A stretch of DNA of 8,464 bases. Origin: Lachnospiraceae bacterium. GTDB taxonomy: Bacteria; Bacillota_A; Clostridia; Lachnospirales; Lachnospiraceae. The DNA lies in contig JAFXWR010000087.1 in assembly GCA_017542725.1 (NCBI GenBank), positions 1 through 8,464 of the forward strand, written 5' to 3'. The translations under genes were made by a program, and so were the position numbers. Every line of letters begins with the position of its first letter. Positions within the stretch are counted from its first letter, which is position 1. The notes under the pieces are model-generated. The model worked only from the letters and a program-made list of their open reading frames with translations, ran no database searches and was not told the origin of the DNA. Positions 5,353 through 8,464 of the stretch are shown one piece after another.

Positions 5353-8300
5353 ATGTTTTCACTTAACAAAAGGTTTGTAGCGATTTTATTAATATTCGCT
5401 ATGACAATTTCAAATGCGGGAATGAGTACACTTGCTGTGTCCATTTCGCATTATGTTGATTCGGCAAATCAAAATGCCAAAGACGATAGTGACATCACTT
5501 ATCGTTACTATGAAGAGTATCGTTATTCTTACGAGAGTAGGACAACTTTGCTTATGAATAATGATAGTGAAGACGAACTCAAAGAAGATGTGGAAGAGAA
5601 TGAAACAGAGTATGCAGAGGAACTAGAAGAAGACGAGAGTGAAATGAGTGAAAGCGAAGAGAGTGAAAGCGAAGAGAGTGAAAGCGAAGAGAGTGAAAGC
5701 GAAGAGAGTGAAAGCGAAACAAGTGAAAGCGAAACAAGTGAAAGCGAAACAGATGAGAGTATAGAGAGTGAAGAAAGTACAACTGCAGCAGAAGAACCAA
5801 CTGAACAAAGTGAAGAAGAGACAACTACAACTCATAGTGAAGAGTCAACTCATAGTAGTGAGATTGAAGAGCCAGACATTGCTTCAGCGAGTGATATAGA
5901 AGTAAATGAAGAAACTTTAGAGCCAATGATGGAAGACGAGATAGAAATCGCCATATCAAGTGAAGTTGGTGAAAAACTTTTTGGAACAACTGGCGGCACA
6001 CACACTCATAAAGTATGTGGGCTTTCAGCTCAGCCTTGCACACATATAGATATGGCAAGCCACACGGAGAATATTGAATGGGAAGAATTCCCAACAAGCA
6101 TTGCTGCTTCTCAAGTTAATGACTATCTCAATGGTACAACCGGTAACTTAGGACAATATATTTTCCTTTCTGATGATTTGACACTGACAGATAACGCTAT
6201 ATCTGCTAGAAGGGATATTTACATTTGTCTAAATGGTCACTCTATAATCGGAGGATTTGCCGATAGCAGATATAAAGTAGTGATAACTAATTGTCAAAAT
6301 AGTGTAGGAACTATATGTAACATTGATAATAATTATATATTCGCTCCAGTAAATGCGGAGGTCTATGGACTAGAGTTTAGCGGTGTAAAAAATATAAACA
6401 TTAAAGGTTCAAGATATATAAATGCCAATGTAAACTCTGCAAAAAATATATATATTTATAATGCAAAATTTGTAAAATATGAATCGAGTAGTGGGAATTC
6501 TTATTCTGCAATTAGCATTGGAAATTATACAGGCAAGAAAACTTTGACACTTGAGAAAGTAGAATTTGAAGGATCGTCAAATACAAACTACAGAAATCCT
6601 TACCTTGTAGATATTGATGGTGATAACGATAATTCAATTCTCAATTTGAGAGACATAACAATAAATAATTATAATTCTGTAGAAGATTGTTTTATCAATA
6701 TGTTCGGAGGAACAGTTACATTTAATGGAGAAAATACCATAAGCAATAGTAAAAATAGTACAGGTGTGATATATTTGGGCATGGGTATATTAAATGTAGC
6801 AAGTGGCAAGACTACTATAAAAGGAAATACAATAAATGGTGATCAAATAGTGACTGCGTACAATAATAGTGCTTCATTTACTGTAGAAAAAGGAGCAACT
6901 TTTAATATAGAGGACAATAAAGTAAACTTTAGTAATAATCATCAAGAGGTGATACTTTTTAATAGAAATACAAAACTTCTTGGAAATGTCAATATAGTAA
7001 ATAACAAGGTAGTGTCGGCATCAGGAACATCAACACGCATTTATAGTGCTGTGCGATTAGGGGCGAGTAGTAATATAACAGTCGGTACTGGTTCTATAGT
7101 TATAAAAAATAATGGTATCTATTCTGATGCAGCTGGCACCACAAAATACAATGGTATTAAGTATTATGAATTATATAGTCAAGCTACAGATAATTCCACA
7201 GCGATATTTGTTCAAAATGCAGGCACTAAGTTTAGTAAAGATAGTTTTATAGATGGAATAGCGTTTGCTCATGCTAATGGCTTCGGCATCATAATGAAAA
7301 ATTGGACTACAAATGCAGAAGATCCAGATGGCTTTACTTCGAAGCTTTTGGCAGATACATATAATAGATCTACACTTAAGACTGTGATGGATGGTGATGA
7401 CTTAGTAATCAACGATGGTTACTTCGTAGAGTTCATGTATGATGCAGTAACTTATGCAGGTATTGCAACACAATCAATTATAGTAAATGGTAAAGTTTCT
7501 AAAGTTGCCTCACCATCAGACCCAACAGGTCAAGGTGGAGAGTTCTTTGGTTGGGCAACCAAGCCAAATGCAAGAAAGAAAGATGTAATAAATTTTGATA
7601 CATTTGTTATAACAAAGGACACAAAACTCTATGCAACATTTGAAAAGATACACATTCATAAAGTATGCGGACTCTCAACGCAGTCTTGCACACATATAGA
7701 TATGGCAAGTCATTCTAAATCAGTTCGTTGGGAAGAGTTTCCGACAGACATAACTGCTTCTCAAGTTAATAACTATCTCAATGGTACAAGCGGTGGCTTA
7801 GGACAATATATTTTCCTTTCTAATGATTTGACACTTACAGGTAATACTATAACTTTAAGTAGGGATATTTACATTTGTCTAAATGGTCACTCTATAATCG
7901 GAACATTTGCCGCGAGCACATATAAAGTAGTGATAACTAATTGTAAAAATAGTGTAGGAACTATAGGTAATTTCAATAGTACTGTATTCACTGCATTAAA
8001 TGCGGAGGTCTATGGACTAGAGTTTGGCGGTGTAAAAAATATAAACATTAAAGGTTCAAGATATATAGATGCCAATGTAAACTCTGCAAAAAATATATAT
8101 ATTTATAATGCAAAATTTGTAAAATATGAATCGAATAGTGGGAATTATCAAGATGCAATTTACATTGCAAATTCAACAGGCAAAAAAATTGTGACACTTG
8201 AGAAAGTAGAATTTGAAGGATCGTCAAATACAAACTACAAAAATGATTGCCTTATAGAACTTGACGGTAATAACGATAATTCAATTCTCAATTTGAGAGA

Positions 8301-8464
8301 CATAACAATAAATAATTATAATTCTGTAGAGAGTTATTTTATCTCGGTAGGGTACGGAACAGTTACATTGAATGGAGAAAATACCATAAGTAATAGTAAA
8401 AATATATTATCAAGTAGTACTACTGGAGGTTTGATATATGCTAACTATGGTACAGTAAATGTAG
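5353..8464 (+). CDS. Giant secreted beta-helix surface protein with InlB-type repeat, 3' end outside window
   Basis: GAGGAGG (5341-5347) sits five bases before the ATG, and the frame stays open for 1037 codons to the window edge. Residues 1-28 are a signal peptide (core VAILLIFAM, cleavage near TLA). Residues about 75-200 are an acidic Ser/Glu/Thr linker containing seven SESEE/SESET repeats (99-133). HTHKVCG......CTH (217-231) follows, then an Asn-rich right-handed beta-helix-like region (about 255-680) with the clostridial YICLNGHSI and VVITNC steps (C292, C314). An InlB B-like repeat (about 687-765) shows GEFFGWAT and LYATF. At residue 767 the whole arrangement restarts with HIHKVCG......CTH. 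Such proteins are usually adhesins or glycan-binding surface proteins; that role is inferred. The anchor, if any, lies beyond the window. No enzymatic residues could be identified. Confidence 0.92.
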   Translation, partial: MFSLNKRFVAILLIFAMTISNAGMSTLAVSISHYVDSANQNAKDDSDITYRYYEEYRYSYESRTTLLMNNDSEDELKEDVEENETEYAEELEEDESEMSESEESESEESESEESESEESESETSESETSESETDESIESEESTTAAEEPTEQSEEETTTTHSEESTHSSEIEEPDIASASDIEVNEETLEPMMEDEIEIAISSEVGEKLFGTTGGTHTHKVCGLSAQPCTHIDMASHTENIEWEEFPTSIAASQVNDYLNGTTGNLGQYIFLSDDLTLTDNAISARRDIYICLNGHSIIGGFADSRYKVVITNCQNSVGTICNIDNNYIFAPVNAEVYGLEFSGVKNINIKGSRYINANVNSAKNIYIYNAKFVKYESSSGNSYSAISIGNYTGKKTLTLEKVEFEGSSNTNYRNPYLVDIDGDNDNSILNLRDITINNYNSVEDCFINMFGGTVTFNGENTISNSKNSTGVIYLGMGILNVASGKTTIKGNTINGDQIVTAYNNSASFTVEKGATFNIEDNKVNFSNNHQEVILFNRNTKLLGNVNIVNNKVVSASGTSTRIYSAVRLGASSNITVGTGSIVIKNNGIYSDAAGTTKYNGIKYYELYSQATDNSTAIFVQNAGTKFSKDSFIDGIAFAHANGFGIIMKNWTTNAEDPDGFTSKLLADTYNRSTLKTVMDGDDLVINDGYFVEFMYDAVTYAGIATQSIIVNGKVSKVASPSDPTGQGGEFFGWATKPNARKKDVINFDTFVITKDTKLYATFEKIHIHKVCGLSTQSCTHIDMASHSKSVRWEEFPTDITASQVNNYLNGTSGGLGQYIFLSNDLTLTGNTITLSRDIYICLNGHSIIGTFAASTYKVVITNCKNSVGTIGNFNSTVFTALNAEVYGLEFGGVKNINIKGSRYIDANVNSAKNIYIYNAKFVKYESNSGNYQDAIYIANSTGKKIVTLEKVEFEGSSNTNYKNDCLIELDGNNDNSILNLRDITINNYNSVESYFISVGYGTVTLNGENTISNSKNILSSSTTGGLIYANYGTVNV
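5647..5751 (+). repeat. Seven tandem 15-bp repeats encoding SESEE/SESET
   Basis: The 15-base unit AGT GAA AGC GAA (GAG or ACA) repeats seven times without gaps in the frame of the giant gene. The first four units end in GAG (Glu) and the last three in ACA (Thr). The units are identical otherwise, including the alternating AGT/AGC serine codons. That identity points to recent slippage or unequal exchange and not to selection on the protein alone. Because the unit is a multiple of three, copy-number change would lengthen or shorten the linker without breaking the frame. Confidence 0.95.
6001..7650 (+). repeat. Large in-frame internal repeat, copy 1 (1650 bp, 550 residues)
   Basis: The unit begins at HTHKVCG and runs through the beta-helix and the InlB-type repeat to the residue before the next HIHKVCG. 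Its first 760 or so bases align to the start of copy 2 at high nucleotide identity. The offset is 1650 up to about 8100 in copy 2, then 1647 after a one-codon gap. The later part of this copy has no counterpart in the window because copy 2 is cut off. Confidence 0.85.
7651..8464 (+). repeat. Large in-frame internal repeat, copy 2 (cut by window end)
   Basis: This copy restarts at HIHKVCGLSTQSCTHIDMAS and follows copy 1 through LGQYIFLS, YICLNGHSI, NAEVYGLEF, KVEFEGSSNTNY and DITINNYNSVE. Long runs of silent sites are conserved, for example 8026-8130 against 6376-6480. Near 8400 it gains about six codons (LSSSTTGG) relative to copy 1. It is open at the window edge, so further copies may follow. 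Confidence 0.85.

Noticed and set aside
5647..5751. CRISPR-like array
   Set aside because: The 15-base units are contiguous with no spacers and are translated in frame.
5579..6097. Minus-strand open frames opposite the giant gene, including Phe/Arg/His-rich repeats
   Set aside because: They are the antisense of the Ser/Glu repeat and its flanks. Their repetitive composition follows from the 15-bp units, and they lack ribosome binding sites.
8048..8233. Minus-strand 61-codon frame opposite repeat copy 2
   Set aside because: It is antisense to the open giant gene with no ribosome binding site, and its Leu-rich, low-complexity content arises from the Asn/Lys/Ile-rich coding strand.

Overview
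The window is AT-rich and reads as a low-GC Gram-positive anaerobe of the Clostridia, most likely Lachnospiraceae. This rests on strong AGGAGG-type ribosome binding sites, exported proteins that begin their mature part with VSDNDGS(T/A)F, and a giant beta-helix surface protein combining CLNGH and HKVCG..CTH motifs with an InlB-type repeat. That combination is common in gut clostridia. The taxonomic call comes from recalled family knowledge, not from a search.

Layout. Positions 1-160 hold the terminator of an upstream gene that lies outside the window. A compact GC-rich palindromic element (56-110) follows, then a strong ribosome binding site. Positions 161-3879 hold two tandem paralogous genes for exported, tryptophan-rich proteins of about 600 residues. 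The second gene starts at 2074, not at the upstream ATG at 2026. The pair has no obvious terminator between its members and ends at a clean intrinsic terminator (3912-3940), so it looks like one transcription unit. The 3' ends of the two genes are almost identical at DNA level while the 5' two thirds have diverged.

Positions 3941-5352 look degenerate. They contain a 14-codon hydrophobic mini-ORF with a good ribosome binding site, and an unrecognised ORF of 168 codons that shares its frame behind two stop codons. A frameshifted C-terminal remnant of a tyrosine recombinase lies at about 4663-4864. After it comes roughly 490 bases of mostly non-coding DNA. This is probably the scar of a lost mobile element.

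Positions 5353-8464 are the first 1037 codons of a very large secreted or surface protein that continues past the window end. It has a signal peptide, an acidic Ser/Glu linker built from seven 15-bp repeats, and a unit of about 550 residues made of a Cys/His motif, a beta-helix and an InlB-type repeat. A second copy of that unit begins at 7651.

All three confident protein genes encode exported proteins, so the region looks like a cell-surface or secretome locus. Nothing in the sequence proves that the paralogous pair and the giant protein work together. The pair has no recognisable enzymatic domain and is the least explained part of the window.
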